64,000 nt of DNA, taken from NCBI RefSeq assembly GCF_014201145.1, contig NZ_JACHDP010000001.1, forward strand, positions 2,170,001-2,234,000, read 5' to 3'. The stretch is from Micromonospora parathelypteridis. GTDB taxonomy: Bacteria; Actinomycetota; Actinomycetes; Mycobacteriales; Micromonosporaceae. Made by a program: the position numbers and the translations under genes. Below, one piece after another: positions 42,992-50,512 of this stretch. Position 1 is the first letter of the stretch, and the number at the start of each line of letters is the position of its first letter. The notes beneath the pieces are model-generated. The model worked only from the letters and a program-made list of their open reading frames with translations. It did not search any database and was not told the DNA's origin.

Positions 42992-44293
42992 GTGCCTGAT
43001 ATTCCGTTCGGTTTCGCGCTCCCGGGTGGGCAACCACCAGACCCCAACGATCCCGCGCAGATGCAGCAGTTCATGTCGCAGTTGCAGCACCTGCTCTCCG
43101 CGCCGGGCAGCGGTCCGGTCAACTGGGACCTGGCCCGGCAGGTAGCGGCCAGCCAGCTCGCGGCCGCCGGCGACCCGGCAGTGTCACCGTATGAGCGCAA
43201 CGCGGTCGAGGAAGCGCTGCGCCTGGCCGACCTGTGGTTGGAGCCGGCCTCGGCATGGCCGTCGGGCATCCAGTCCCCGGTCGCCTGGAACCGCAATGAG
43301 TGGATCTTCAAGACGCTGGACGTGTGGCGCAAGCTCTGCGACCCGGTCGCCAGCCGGATGGTCGGCGCGATGGGCGACCTCGTGCCGCCGGAGGCGCGCG
43401 ACCAGCTCGGCCCGATGCAGTCGATGGTGGCCACCCTCGGCGGCGCGCTCTTCGGCGGTCAACTGGGCCAGGCCCTCGGTTCGCTCGCCGCGGAGGTGCT
43501 CTCCGCCGGCGACATCGGGCTGCCGCTCGGCCCGGCCGGCACGGCCGCGCTGATCCCGGCCAACATCCGGGCGTACGGCGAGGGCCTGGAGCTGCCCGAG
43601 GATGAGGTCCGCCTCTACGTGGCGCTGCGCGAGGCCGCTCACCAGCGGCTGTTCCAGCACGTCCCGTGGCTGCGCGGGCATGTGCTCAGCGCGGTCGAGA
43701 TGTACGCCTCGGGCATCCGGGTCAACCGGGAGGCGATCGAGGAGGCGATGGGCCGGGTCGACCCGACCGACCCGGAGTCGATGCAGGCGATCGCCCTGGA
43801 GGGCATCTTCACCCCGGAGGACAGCCCGGCGCAGAAGGCCTCGCTGGCCCGACTGGAGACCGCCCTCGCCCTCGTCGAGGGCTGGGTGTGCCACGTCGTG
43901 GACAACGCCGCCAGCGACCGGCTGCCCAACGTCGTCCGGTTGGGCGAGGCGTTCCGCCGTCGCCGGGCCGCCGGCGGTCCCGCCGAGCAGACCTTCGCCG
44001 CACTGGTCGGCTTGGAACTGCGCCCGCGCCGACTGCGCGAGGCCGCGGCGCTCTGGGCCGCGCTCACCGAGCACCGCGGCATCGAAGGCCGGGACGCCGT
44101 CTGGGGCCACCCGGACCTGCTCCCGTCGGACGACGACTTCGCCGACCCGGTCGCCTTCGCAATGAACGACATGGACCTGAGCGAGCTGGACAGCTTCGAC
44201 TTCACCGCTCCCGGCGGGGCGGTGGAGAAGGCCCCGGGCCAGCCCGACGAGACCGACGGCGAAGGCGACGCCAAGCCTGACACCAGGTCCTGA
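42992..44293 (+). CDS. Zinc-dependent metalloprotease family protein (DUF2342)
   Basis: A 433-residue protein related to Rv3195. The conserved core is LYVALREAAHQRLFQHVPWL, where the family's zincin-like motif lies; it is a degenerate form of HExxH, so activity is uncertain. A Gln- and Pro-rich N-terminus and an acidic tail flank the helical core. GTG at 42992 has TACCGT at 42979-42984, 7 nt upstream, and no ribosome site, so it is likely leaderless. It is divergent from the PDZ/Lon protease. Confidence 0.85.
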   Translation: MPDIPFGFALPGGQPPDPNDPAQMQQFMSQLQHLLSAPGSGPVNWDLARQVAASQLAAAGDPAVSPYERNAVEEALRLADLWLEPASAWPSGIQSPVAWNRNEWIFKTLDVWRKLCDPVASRMVGAMGDLVPPEARDQLGPMQSMVATLGGALFGGQLGQALGSLAAEVLSAGDIGLPLGPAGTAALIPANIRAYGEGLELPEDEVRLYVALREAAHQRLFQHVPWLRGHVLSAVEMYASGIRVNREAIEEAMGRVDPTDPESMQAIALEGIFTPEDSPAQKASLARLETALALVEGWVCHVVDNAASDRLPNVVRLGEAFRRRRAAGGPAEQTFAALVGLELRPRRLREAAALWAALTEHRGIEGRDAVWGHPDLLPSDDDFADPVAFAMNDMDLSELDSFDFTAPGGAVEKAPGQPDETDGEGDAKPDTRS

Positions 44294-44302
44294 CGCCAGT
44301 GC

Positions 44303-44337
44303 CCGGGTGCCCGCTCCGATCGACGGCGGGCGCCCGG
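44303..44337 (+). terminator. Terminator after the DUF2342 gene
   Basis: CCGGGTGCCCGC pairs with GCGGGCGCCCGG (one G-T) around an 11-base loop, 10 nt after the stop codon. Confidence 0.6.
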
Positions 44338-44420
44338 CGTACAGGTGGGGTTCTGCCCAAGGCCCGCCGTGACTGAACCCTGCCCGACAGGTGGCAGATC
44401 AGCCATCGCCTCAGCCCTGA

Positions 44421-44441
44421 CCGGCGCCTAGCTGGCGCCGG
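44421..44441 (-). terminator. Hairpin downstream of the 44.5-kb gene
   Basis: Perfect CCGGCGCC / GGCGCCGG stem with a 5-base loop, about 60 nt beyond the stop of the minus-strand gene at 44503. The region 44294-44502 otherwise holds no gene. Confidence 0.5.
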
Positions 44442-44502
44442 GCACCCGGGCCGGCGCACGGCGCCGGGGTCGGACGTGGCGCCGGTTGGGCCGGTCGGCT
44501 GG

Positions 44503-45099
44503 TCAGGTGGGTCGACCCGATCCCGAAAGAAGAGCGCGGGTCGCATCCCAGCCCTCGAAGGCCGGATCGAGCGTGGCCAGGTCGGCAGGGCCGCGCAGCC
44601 GTCGCCAGCCGGCGGTGACCGCCACGTCCCCCGGTCGAGGGGCACCGGAGCGCGCGTCAGCCGGCATCGCCGTGTCCAGATCCAGCAGCGGCAGCCAGCC
44701 CGGCACGGGCAACCGCACAGCCACCCCGAGCAGGCCTGGGCCGCCACCCTCGACCGGAGCCACCGCGACCGATCGGGTGGTGAGCGGGCGCAGCAGCTTG
44801 CCGACGGTAAGCGCGGGCAGGTCGGGCACGTCGCCCGCGAGCACCGCCGCCTGGTCGTAGCCCTCCAACGCGGCGAACACGGCGTTCGGCGTCGGCTCGG
44901 TCACCTCGTACACGGCCGTGCCGGGCCACACCAGCGCGTCGGCCAGAGCACGATCGGCCGGGGTCACCGCGACCGCGACCTCCACCTCGTTGAGTGTGGC
45001 CAGCAGGTCGATGACGTCTTCTGCGAGAGCCGCTCGCCACTGGGCCCGGTCGACGCCGGGCGGCGACCAGTGGACCGGTCCGAGCAACGCCACCACCAC
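44503..45099 (-). CDS. Nucleotidyltransferase/GT-A-like hypothetical protein
   Basis: A 198-residue soluble protein. The blocks VVVALLGPV at the start, TPADRALADAL and LAGDVPDLPALTVGKLLRPL recall the fold and the D-x-P segment of MobA/CofC-type nucleotidyltransferases or DUF2064 proteins, but the N-terminal GG-S-R-GKxK signature is absent. Function is not assigned. GTG at 45111 touches GGGAGG, so the next GTG, at 45099, is more likely the start. It is transcribed toward the DUF2342 gene. Confidence 0.6.
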   Translation of the reverse strand: MVVALLGPVHWSPPGVDRAQWRAALAEDVIDLLATLNEVEVAVAVTPADRALADALVWPGTAVYEVTEPTPNAVFAALEGYDQAAVLAGDVPDLPALTVGKLLRPLTTRSVAVAPVEGGGPGLLGVAVRLPVPGWLPLLDLDTAMPADARSGAPRPGDVAVTAGWRRLRGPADLATLDPAFEGWDATRALLSGSGRPT

Positions 45100-45286
45100 T
45101 CGTCGTGCCACCTCCCGACCCTAGCGCCCGAGCCGACCTGGCCCTGACCCCGCCCGGCAAGCCCTACTCCGGCCCCACCCCGACCCGGCCCCGACGACCC
45201 ACCCCTGGTCCGCTTTGTCCCGTTTTGGCACGACTCACTTGCCCTCATCCGGCCAGATTGGGCCTGCCCCCACTCAGGCCGAGACG

Positions 45287-45362
45287 TGATCGACTCCGTT
45301 TCGGCGATGTGGGGCTATCCCGGAGCGCGGACACCCCCACATCGGGGAAATGGAGTCGATCA
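45287..45362. repeat. 76-bp palindromic element
   Basis: TGATCGACTCC opens the left arm and GGAGTCGATCA closes the right; CGATGTGGGG and CCCCACATCG form the inner arms. In all, 25 of 28 positions pair, around a 20-base loop. It sits in the 340-base gene-free stretch 45100-45440 and is not a normal short terminator. Confidence 0.75.
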
Positions 45363-45440
45363 AGAAGGTTTCGCCCCTCGGCGCACGGGCGCACGGGCGC
45401 GCGGGCAGGTTGGGGCGCGGGTGCGGCGGGCGAGGTTGGG

Positions 45441-45971
45441 TCAGGGCGCGATCGGAGCGCAGGAGGCGGCGGCAACGCCCTCCAGGTAGCCGCGGGCGCG
45501 TTCCGCCTTGGGGTAGCGGCCGACCAACGCCCAGAACCGGGCGTTGTGGCTGGGCACGATCAGGTGCGCCAGCTCGTGCAGCAGCACGTAGTCGATCACC
45601 CAGTCGGGCATCTCCTGCACGCGGTGCGAGATCCGGATGCTGCGGTCGGCCGGGGTGCAGGAGCCCCACCGGCCGTTCTGGTTGGTGACCCAGCGGACGC
45701 TGGCCGGAACCGCCTTCGTGGGGTACTCGGCGAGGTACAGGTCGATGAGCCGGGTGGCTCGGGCCAGCAGCTCGGCGTCGGAGCGGGCCAGCCGCCCCTC
45801 CCGTGCGGCGAGCCGGGCGAGCATCCGGTCGACCCACTCGCTCTCCTCGGCACGGGAGAACTGGTCCGGGATGAGGACGACGACCCGCTCACCGTCACGG
45901 TACGCAGACACCGTGCGTCGCCGACGCTGACTGCGCCGCACCTCGACGACCGGCTTGCGCGTCCCCGCCAT
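45441..45971 (-). CDS. YgjP-like (M48-type) metallopeptidase
   Basis: A 176-residue zinc metalloprotease domain protein. The motif LLHELAHLIVPSHNARFW provides HExxH plus the downstream histidine, and NGRWGSCTPADRSIRISHR is the typical preceding block of the YgjP/DUF45 family. The N-terminus VVEVRRSQRRRRTVSAYRDG also fits. ATG at 45971 (or GTG three bases earlier) begins the gene; neither has a good ribosome site. The cellular substrate is unknown. Confidence 0.9.
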   Translation of the reverse strand: MAGTRKPVVEVRRSQRRRRTVSAYRDGERVVVLIPDQFSRAEESEWVDRMLARLAAREGRLARSDAELLARATRLIDLYLAEYPTKAVPASVRWVTNQNGRWGSCTPADRSIRISHRVQEMPDWVIDYVLLHELAHLIVPSHNARFWALVGRYPKAERARGYLEGVAAASCAPIAP

Positions 45972-46497
45972 CACTGGCCCGCGCAGCCTCGGCTACGTGT
46001 CACGAAGGAAAGCTAATGCGTACTGACCAGGGGTCCGCAAGAGTCAACCGCACGACACGCGCCCAGAAAATGGTGATTGGTCGCCAGGCGTCCCGAAAAT
46101 TTCTTGACCGCAGCACCGCCTCGGCGCCATCGCGCCATCTCGTCACCCTTGGTGAACACCGAACGGGGCCGGCGCGCGGCACCCCTCCACCGTAGGTGAT
46201 CACCGTCCCGGATGCTGTCGCGGGGGCACCCGCACGGGTGGCTGTGAGGGTTTGGTCGGCGTGTCCCCGCCAAACTGACTTATCCGACCTATTTCGCCAT
46301 GCACACTCTCGACGTCGACTTGCTCACAGTGTCGATGCACAGCTGACATGGAACTGCCCAGACCTGGGTAGGGTCCGCGGACCAGCGGTCATGAAGGTGG
46401 CCGTGGAGTGAGACCCAGCGCCGGCGCCCCGTGTGGCCCGCCGCCGGGCACCCCGCCGGGACGGCATCGAACCGGCGGACGAGACGAGGAGGGCACC
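45972..46497. other. Gene-free region upstream of the DUF5679 gene
   Basis: About 525 bases between the YgjP gene (minus) and the DUF5679 gene (plus). Short frames, for example 46196-46411, lack ribosome sites and coding character. The sequence is less GC-rich in places (46075-46115, 46265-46300). It should carry promoters for both neighbours, but I see no consensus I trust. Confidence 0.35.
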
Positions 46498-46668
46498 GTG
46501 GCCGACCAGGCCCAGACGACCTACAACGGTTACTGCGTGAAGTGCAAGGAGAAGCGGGACTTCGAGGGGCACGTCGAGGTCTCGAAGACCGGAATGAACA
46601 TGGCCAAGGGCAAGTGTCCGGTATGCGGAACAACAGTGAACCGCATCCTGGGCAAGGCCAAGGTCTGA
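46498..46668 (+). CDS. DUF5679 zinc-ribbon protein
   Basis: A 56-residue protein with two zinc knuckles, C13/C16 in YCVKCKEKRDF and C40/C43 in KCPVCGTTVNRILGK. This matches DUF5679, small proteins widespread in actinobacteria and some archaea, role unknown but nucleic-acid-binding in appearance (basic). GTG at 46498 is 4 nt after GAGGAGGG. A strong terminator follows directly, so it is a single-gene transcript. Confidence 0.9.
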   Translation: MADQAQTTYNGYCVKCKEKRDFEGHVEVSKTGMNMAKGKCPVCGTTVNRILGKAKV

Positions 46669-46683
46669 CCCGTACGGGTGGCG

Positions 46684-46714
46684 GGGGTGGGGTGGCCGGT
46701 GGCCACCCCACCCC
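46684..46714 (+). terminator. Terminator of the DUF5679 gene
   Basis: Perfect 14-bp stem GGGGTGGGGTGGCC / GGCCACCCCACCCC with a 3-base loop, followed by GTTGCCGTT. Confidence 0.75.
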
Positions 46715-46788
46715 GTTGCCGTTCGGGATGTCGACGCCCCGCGGGTCGTCGACGGTCTGTCGGGTGACCGACAGCATGTTCGGCGGGC

Positions 46789-46850
46789 TGTGGAGAACCG
46801 GCCAGATCCTGTGGACAACGCAGGACAGGGGCCCGACCGCCTGTGGACAA
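46789..46850 (-). promoter_or_regulatory. DnaA-box cluster
   Basis: Three copies on the minus strand: TTCTCCACA (46789-46797), TTGTCCACA (46810-46818) and TTGTCCACA (46842-46850). TTGTCCACA is the preferred DnaA box of streptomycetes and mycobacteria. The boxes share orientation and lie just upstream of the E1-like gene. The matches are exact; DnaA binding is inferred. Confidence 0.65.
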
Positions 46851-46890
46851 CGATCGACCTAACGCGAGGATGTGGTCACCATTCGTGACC

Positions 46891-48003
46891 ATGAGCCGCA
46901 CCGTAGTGCCCCGCCCCACGCTGCTGCCCGGCCTCAATCGGCTCTGGCGAGACCGACACACCCTGCAGCTCGGCGTCGGCCCCGGGCCTGCCGTGCTGCT
47001 GGAGCTGGCCAACCCCCGCGCCGCCCACCTGCTCGACCTGCTCGACGGCACCCGCAGCGAGCGAGCTGTGCTGGCCCAGGCGGCCACCGCCCGGGTCACC
47101 ACCGACGACGCGCGTACCCTGCTCGACGCCCTGCGGGCGGCCGGCCTGCTGGTACCCGCGCACAGCCTGCTCCCCCGTGACCTGGCCGGCGCGGTCCGTG
47201 CCCGGCTCACGGCCGAGGCCTGCGCCCTGGCCCTGACCGCCGCTCGACTGCCCGGCACCCCTGCCCAGGTCCTCCGTCGGCGGCGGACCGCCCGAGTCGT
47301 GCTCACCGGCGCCGGGGCGCTCGGCGGGCCGCTGACGGTGGCGTTGGCCCAGTCCGGCGTCGGGCAGGTGATCCCGCTGCTCACCGGCCCGGTACGTCCC
47401 GTCGACCTGATCGGCACGGGCATCCCCGCCACCGAGCTCGGCAACCCGCTGGCACCGGCGGTGCGGGCCGCGGTCGACCGCCTCGCACCGGGCACCGGAA
47501 CCCAGCCGAGCCGGACCGGTCGGGTGGACCTGGTACTCCAGCTCGGCACCGACCGGCCGCCCGCGCTGCTCGCCGCGGGTTTCGCTCAGCGCCGGCAGCC
47601 ACACCTGCTGGTCACCCTGCGCGAGGGCGTACCGGTCGTCGGGCCGTTGGTCCGCCCACCCGCGGGGCCCTGCCTGCACTGCGTGGAGCTGCACCGGGCC
47701 GACCGCGACCCGGACTGGCCGCGGCTCGCCGCCCAGCTCGCCGCCGCCGACCCGGTGGCCGCCGGCGCGACCGGCACGCTGCTCGCGGCCATCGGGTACG
47801 CGCTGGCCGAGGCGTTGACACAGCTTGACGGCGGGCAGCCGGAGACACTGGGCGGGGCCATGGAGATCAGTGCTGCCGGCCGTTTCCGTCGCCGGGGTTG
47901 GCCGCCACACCCGGCGTGTGGGTGCTCGCAGGGACGAGTGTCCGCACCAGCCCGGCCGCAGAGCAGCAGCGGGGCCCTCCGGTCGGTAACAATGACCGGG
48001 TGA
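46891..48003 (+). CDS. ThiF/E1-like protein (TOMM-type leader-binding domain homologue)
   Basis: A 370-residue protein. The N-terminal PTLLPGLNRLWRDRHTLQLG resembles the winged-helix, peptide-binding start of TOMM cyclodehydratase partner proteins. A Rossmann loop follows (VVLTGAGALGGPLTVALAQS), then zinc cysteines CLHC and CGC near the end, as in ThiF/MoeB enzymes. The E1 adenylation residues are not evident and the protein is short, so it may bind rather than activate. No precursor peptide or YcaO gene lies in the window. ATG at 46891 directly follows a GGTCAC/GTGACC palindrome; 46870 is an alternative start. It overlaps the ABC1-kinase gene as GTGA. Confidence 0.75.
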   Translation: MSRTVVPRPTLLPGLNRLWRDRHTLQLGVGPGPAVLLELANPRAAHLLDLLDGTRSERAVLAQAATARVTTDDARTLLDALRAAGLLVPAHSLLPRDLAGAVRARLTAEACALALTAARLPGTPAQVLRRRRTARVVLTGAGALGGPLTVALAQSGVGQVIPLLTGPVRPVDLIGTGIPATELGNPLAPAVRAAVDRLAPGTGTQPSRTGRVDLVLQLGTDRPPALLAAGFAQRRQPHLLVTLREGVPVVGPLVRPPAGPCLHCVELHRADRDPDWPRLAAQLAAADPVAAGATGTLLAAIGYALAEALTQLDGGQPETLGGAMEISAAGRFRRRGWPPHPACGCSQGRVSAPARPQSSSGALRSVTMTG

Positions 48004-49346
48004 CCGACATCCCGCGCCGCGCCGTGTCCCGCACCGCCAAGCTCGCCGCCCTGCCGCTCGGCTTCGCCGGCCGGACCGTTCTCGGCATGGGAAAGCGCGT
48101 CACCGGGCTCGCCTCCGACGTGATCTCCGCGGAGATCCAGCAGCGCACCGCCGAACAACTGTTCAGCGTGCTGGGCCAACTCAAGGGCGGGGCGATGAAG
48201 TTCGGCCAGGCGCTGTCGGTCTTCGAGGCGGCGTTGCCGGAGGAGATCGCCGCGCCCTACCGTCAGGCGCTCACGAAGCTCCAGGAGGCGGCGCCACCGC
48301 TACCGGTCGCCAGCGTGCACAAGGTGCTCACCGAGCAGCTCGGCCCGGACTGGCGGGAGCGGTTCGTCGAGTTCAACGACGTCCCGGCCGCCGCCGCCAG
48401 CATCGGTCAGGTCCACCGGGCGCGATGGCGGGAGCCGGGGTTGGACGAGTCGGGCGCGCCGAACAGCCGCGACGTGGCGGTCAAGATCCAGTATCCGGGC
48501 GCCGGGGAGGCGCTGCTCGCCGACCTGAAGCAGCTCTCCCGCCTGGGCGGGATGTTCCGGGCCATCCAGCCCGGTCTGGACGTCAAGCCGCTCCTGGTCG
48601 AGCTGCGCGAGCGGATCACCGAGGAACTGGACTACGAGCTGGAGGCCGAGTCGCAGCGCACCTTCGCGGCGGCGTACGCCGACGACCCGGAGATCTACAT
48701 CCCGAGGGTGGTCCATGCGGCGCCTCGGGTGCTGGTCACCGAGTGGGTGACGGGCACACCGCTGGCTGACATCATCCGCGAGGGCACCGAGGAGGATCGG
48801 GACGAGGCGGGCCGGTTGATGGCCACCCTGCACCTCTCCGCGCCGCAGCGGGCCGGGCTGCTGCACGCCGATCCGCACCCGGGAAACTTCCGGCTGCTGC
48901 CCGACGGCCGACTCGGGGTGATCGACTTCGGTGCGGTGGCCCGGATGCCGGAGGGCACGCCGGAGCCGATCGGTCGCATCGCGGCGCTGGCCCTGAGCGG
49001 TGATGCCGACGAGGTGGTGGCGGGGCTCCGGTCAGAGGGCTTCATCGGCTCGGCGGAGGAGATCGACGCCGAGGGCGTGCTCGACTTCATCCGTCCGATG
49101 CTGGAGCCCATCGCGGCGGACGGGTTCCGGTTCACCCGGGCCTGGCTGCGGGGCGAGGCGGGCCGCCTGGCGAGTCCCCGCTCCCCCACGTACCAGCTGA
49201 GCAGGCAACTCAACCTGCCGCCGTCGTACCTGCTGATCCACCGGGTGACGCTCGGATCGATCGGGGTGCTCTGCCAGTTGGAGGCGAAGGCCCCGTACCG
49301 CAGCATCCTGGAGCGCTGGCTGCCCGGCTTCGCCCCGGTCGCCTGA
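48000..49346 (+). CDS. ABC1/AarF/UbiB-family atypical kinase
   Basis: A 448-residue protein corresponding to Rv3197. The family-specific LGQLKGGAMKFGQALS (KxGQ), ASIGQVHRARW, VAVKIQYPGAG and LHADPHPGNFRLL with GVIDFGAV define it. UbiB-type kinases support quinone or lipid handling; M. tuberculosis Rv3197 has been linked to macrolide tolerance. It is translationally coupled to the E1-like gene. It lies beside whiB7 as in mycobacteria. Confidence 0.92.
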   Translation: MTDIPRRAVSRTAKLAALPLGFAGRTVLGMGKRVTGLASDVISAEIQQRTAEQLFSVLGQLKGGAMKFGQALSVFEAALPEEIAAPYRQALTKLQEAAPPLPVASVHKVLTEQLGPDWRERFVEFNDVPAAAASIGQVHRARWREPGLDESGAPNSRDVAVKIQYPGAGEALLADLKQLSRLGGMFRAIQPGLDVKPLLVELRERITEELDYELEAESQRTFAAAYADDPEIYIPRVVHAAPRVLVTEWVTGTPLADIIREGTEEDRDEAGRLMATLHLSAPQRAGLLHADPHPGNFRLLPDGRLGVIDFGAVARMPEGTPEPIGRIAALALSGDADEVVAGLRSEGFIGSAEEIDAEGVLDFIRPMLEPIAADGFRFTRAWLRGEAGRLASPRSPTYQLSRQLNLPPSYLLIHRVTLGSIGVLCQLEAKAPYRSILERWLPGFAPVA

Positions 49347-49355
49347 AGACGTCAC

Positions 49356-49387
49356 GAAGGGCGGGTGCCGGTCGGCACCCGCCCTTC
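49356..49387. terminator. Convergent terminator, ABC1 kinase / whiB7 side
   Basis: Perfect 15-bp stem GAAGGGCGGGTGCCG / CGGCACCCGCCCTTC with loop GT, followed by TGCG, between the ABC1 kinase (plus) and the small gene at 49402 (minus). Confidence 0.8.
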
Positions 49388-49401
49388 TGCGTGGGGTGGT
49401 A

Positions 49402-49581
49402 CTAGAGAACGCCCAGGTCGCGCGCCGTCTGGTTGCGGCTGTTCATGGCGACGGTACGGGCGGATCGGGCTGCCTCAGTGCTCGTGGTGGTACGACCGGC
49501 CTGAGGCCGGCGCATTCGAGCCCGGGACAACGCTTCGTGGAGTAGTTGCATCTCGAAGGCTCCAGTCGGAACGGTGAACAT
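49402..49581 (-). CDS. Small hypothetical protein downstream of whiB7
   Basis: A 59-residue soluble peptide, MFTVPTGAFEMQLLHEALSR at its start, then a basic, Ser/Thr/Arg-rich tail. The N-terminal ~25 residues could form one amphipathic helix. No family is recognised. ATG at 49581 has GAGAGAGAAG upstream. It begins 58 nt after the whiB7 stop on the same strand and ends at the shared terminator, so it is probably co-transcribed with whiB7 and induced by the same antibiotics. Confidence 0.6.
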   Translation of the reverse strand: MFTVPTGAFEMQLLHEALSRARMRRPQAGRTTTSTEAARSARTVAMNSRNQTARDLGVL

Positions 49582-49639
49582 CGTCTTCTCTCTCACTGCC
49601 GGTATGGCACCGGCGTAGTTGGTACGGGTCGGGAACATG

Positions 49640-50005
49640 TCAGGCTGCCAGCCGGACCGCGCCACGCACCTCGGACAGCCCAGTGGCTGCCAGGCGCGCC
49701 TCGGCCTCGACCCGAAGTGCGGCGTCACGAGCGACGTCCTCCTTGCGCGGACGGCCACGGGGCCGCTTACGCGGGACAACCGCGCCACGCTCGAAGATCT
49801 CGCCGCCCCAGACGCCCCACGGCTCGGCCCGCTCCACCGCCCCGGCAAGGCACTCGACGCGCAGCGGGCAGTCCCCGCAGAGCGACTTGGCCAGCTCGAG
49901 CTCGGCAGGCGAGTCGGAGAACCACAGGTCGGGGTCGAACTTCCGGCAGGGCAGGTTCGCCTCCATTTCGACGCTCACGTCGAGGGGGGCCAACGCCAGA
50001 CTCAT
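49640..50005 (-). CDS. whiB7: WhiB7/WblC antibiotic-resistance regulator
   Basis: A 121-residue WhiB protein with cluster ligands C20, C43, C46 and C52 and the WhiB7 signature EPWGVWGGEIFERGAVV. The AT-hook KRPRGRPRK is at 80-88. It works with the primary sigma factor to activate intrinsic resistance genes when ribosomes are inhibited. The same neighbours (Rv3197-like kinase and uvrD2) confirm orthology. Its leader carries an upstream ORF, antiterminator and intrinsic terminator. The ATG at 50005 has GAGAGG 10 nt upstream. Confidence 0.97.
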   Translation of the reverse strand: MSLALAPLDVSVEMEANLPCRKFDPDLWFSDSPAELELAKSLCGDCPLRVECLAGAVERAEPWGVWGGEIFERGAVVPRKRPRGRPRKEDVARDAALRVEAEARLAATGLSEVRGAVRLAA

Positions 50006-50072
50006 CTCCCGGTCACCTCTCTCTCACTTCGATCTCGTGGATCGCATTCCGACGTACGTACTTACGGCGGGC

Positions 50073-50117
50073 AAAAAACTGAGGCCGCGGATCCCGGTAA
50101 GCGGGTTCCGCGGCCTC
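50073..50117 (-). terminator. Intrinsic attenuator in the whiB7 leader
   Basis: On the minus strand GAGGCCGCGGAACCCG pairs with CGGGATCCGCGGCCTC (one mismatch), loop CTTA, followed by AG and TTTTTT (50078-50073). It is the only hairpin in the window with a true T6 tract and lies about 70 nt before the whiB7 start. Confidence 0.9.
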
Positions 50118-50160
50118 GAGGTGAGCCGGTGTCTGATGGTCAGACCGGTTTACCTCGAGG
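50114..50160 (-). promoter_or_regulatory. Antiterminator alternative to the whiB7 attenuator
   Basis: Self-complementary CCTCGAGG occurs at 50114-50121 and 50153-50160, and between them CCGGTCTGA pairs with TCAGACACCGG (2-nt bulge). The downstream CCTCGAGG shares GAGG with the terminator arm, so the two structures exclude each other. The upstream-ORF stop codon (50140-50142) lies within this structure, so a terminating ribosome would block it. Confidence 0.75.
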
Positions 50161-50388
50161 TGGAACGCCGCGGACATCCATGCGCTTCTTGGCGAGCTGG
50201 ATGCCATTGCCCGTGAAGCCACTGGTCCCCTCGACTCCGACGGGCGCGACGGTCAGGATCAGCTCGGCCTGAACCTGGTGCACCTGCGGAACCGCCGGTC
50301 GTGCGGCCGTGTGGGCCACCCGGACAGCCGACAACGGAGCGCAGACAGACGGCATCGCCGTCAGACGCTCATAGGTGAAGATCTTCAC
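50140..50388 (-). CDS. 82-codon upstream ORF in the whiB7 leader
   Basis: Starts at GTG 50388 after a strong GGGAGGTGG and encodes MKIFTYERLTAMPSVCAPLS followed by a mixed sequence ending RMDVRGVPPRGKPV. No domain, signal or membrane helix is seen. It lies between the whiB7 promoter and the attenuator. Upstream ORFs that sense slowed ribosomes are known for whiB7/wblC genes, and this one fits the role by position. At 82 codons it is long for that purpose and may also make a stable peptide. Confidence 0.75.
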   Translation of the reverse strand: MKIFTYERLTAMPSVCAPLSAVRVAHTAARPAVPQVHQVQAELILTVAPVGVEGTSGFTGNGIQLAKKRMDVRGVPPRGKPV

Positions 50389-50474
50389 GGGTGCCACCTC
50401 CCTCACGTTCCTCGTATCGACCAGACCAACCCCGGTGAGCAGCCGGAATGGCGCCGCTCGCGTGGTGTGTCCTG

Positions 50475-50512
50475 AGGCTATTCCTCGCGCCGGGGCGAGG
50501 GCAAACGAATTT
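50475..50512 (-). promoter_or_regulatory. WhiB7-type promoter of the whiB7 leader
   Basis: On the minus strand AAATT (50512-50508) lies exactly 3 bp before TTGCCC (50504-50499), an 18-bp spacer follows, then TAGCCT (50480-50475). An AT-rich stretch 3 bp upstream of the -35 element is the published mark of WhiB7-activated promoters. It overlaps the last codons of uvrD2. Confidence 0.75.

Noticed and set aside
46196..46411. Short plus-strand frame upstream of the DUF5679 gene
   Set aside because: No ribosome site, mixed composition and no recognisable product.
46789..46850. Main replication origin at the DnaA-box cluster
   Set aside because: Only three boxes, and no dnaA, dnaN, recF or gyr genes nearby. 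A full actinobacterial oriC has many more boxes between dnaA and dnaN.
46891..48003. RiPP/TOMM biosynthetic cluster based on the E1-like gene
   Set aside because: No YcaO, dehydrogenase, precursor peptide or transporter accompanies it; its partner is a core ABC1 kinase.
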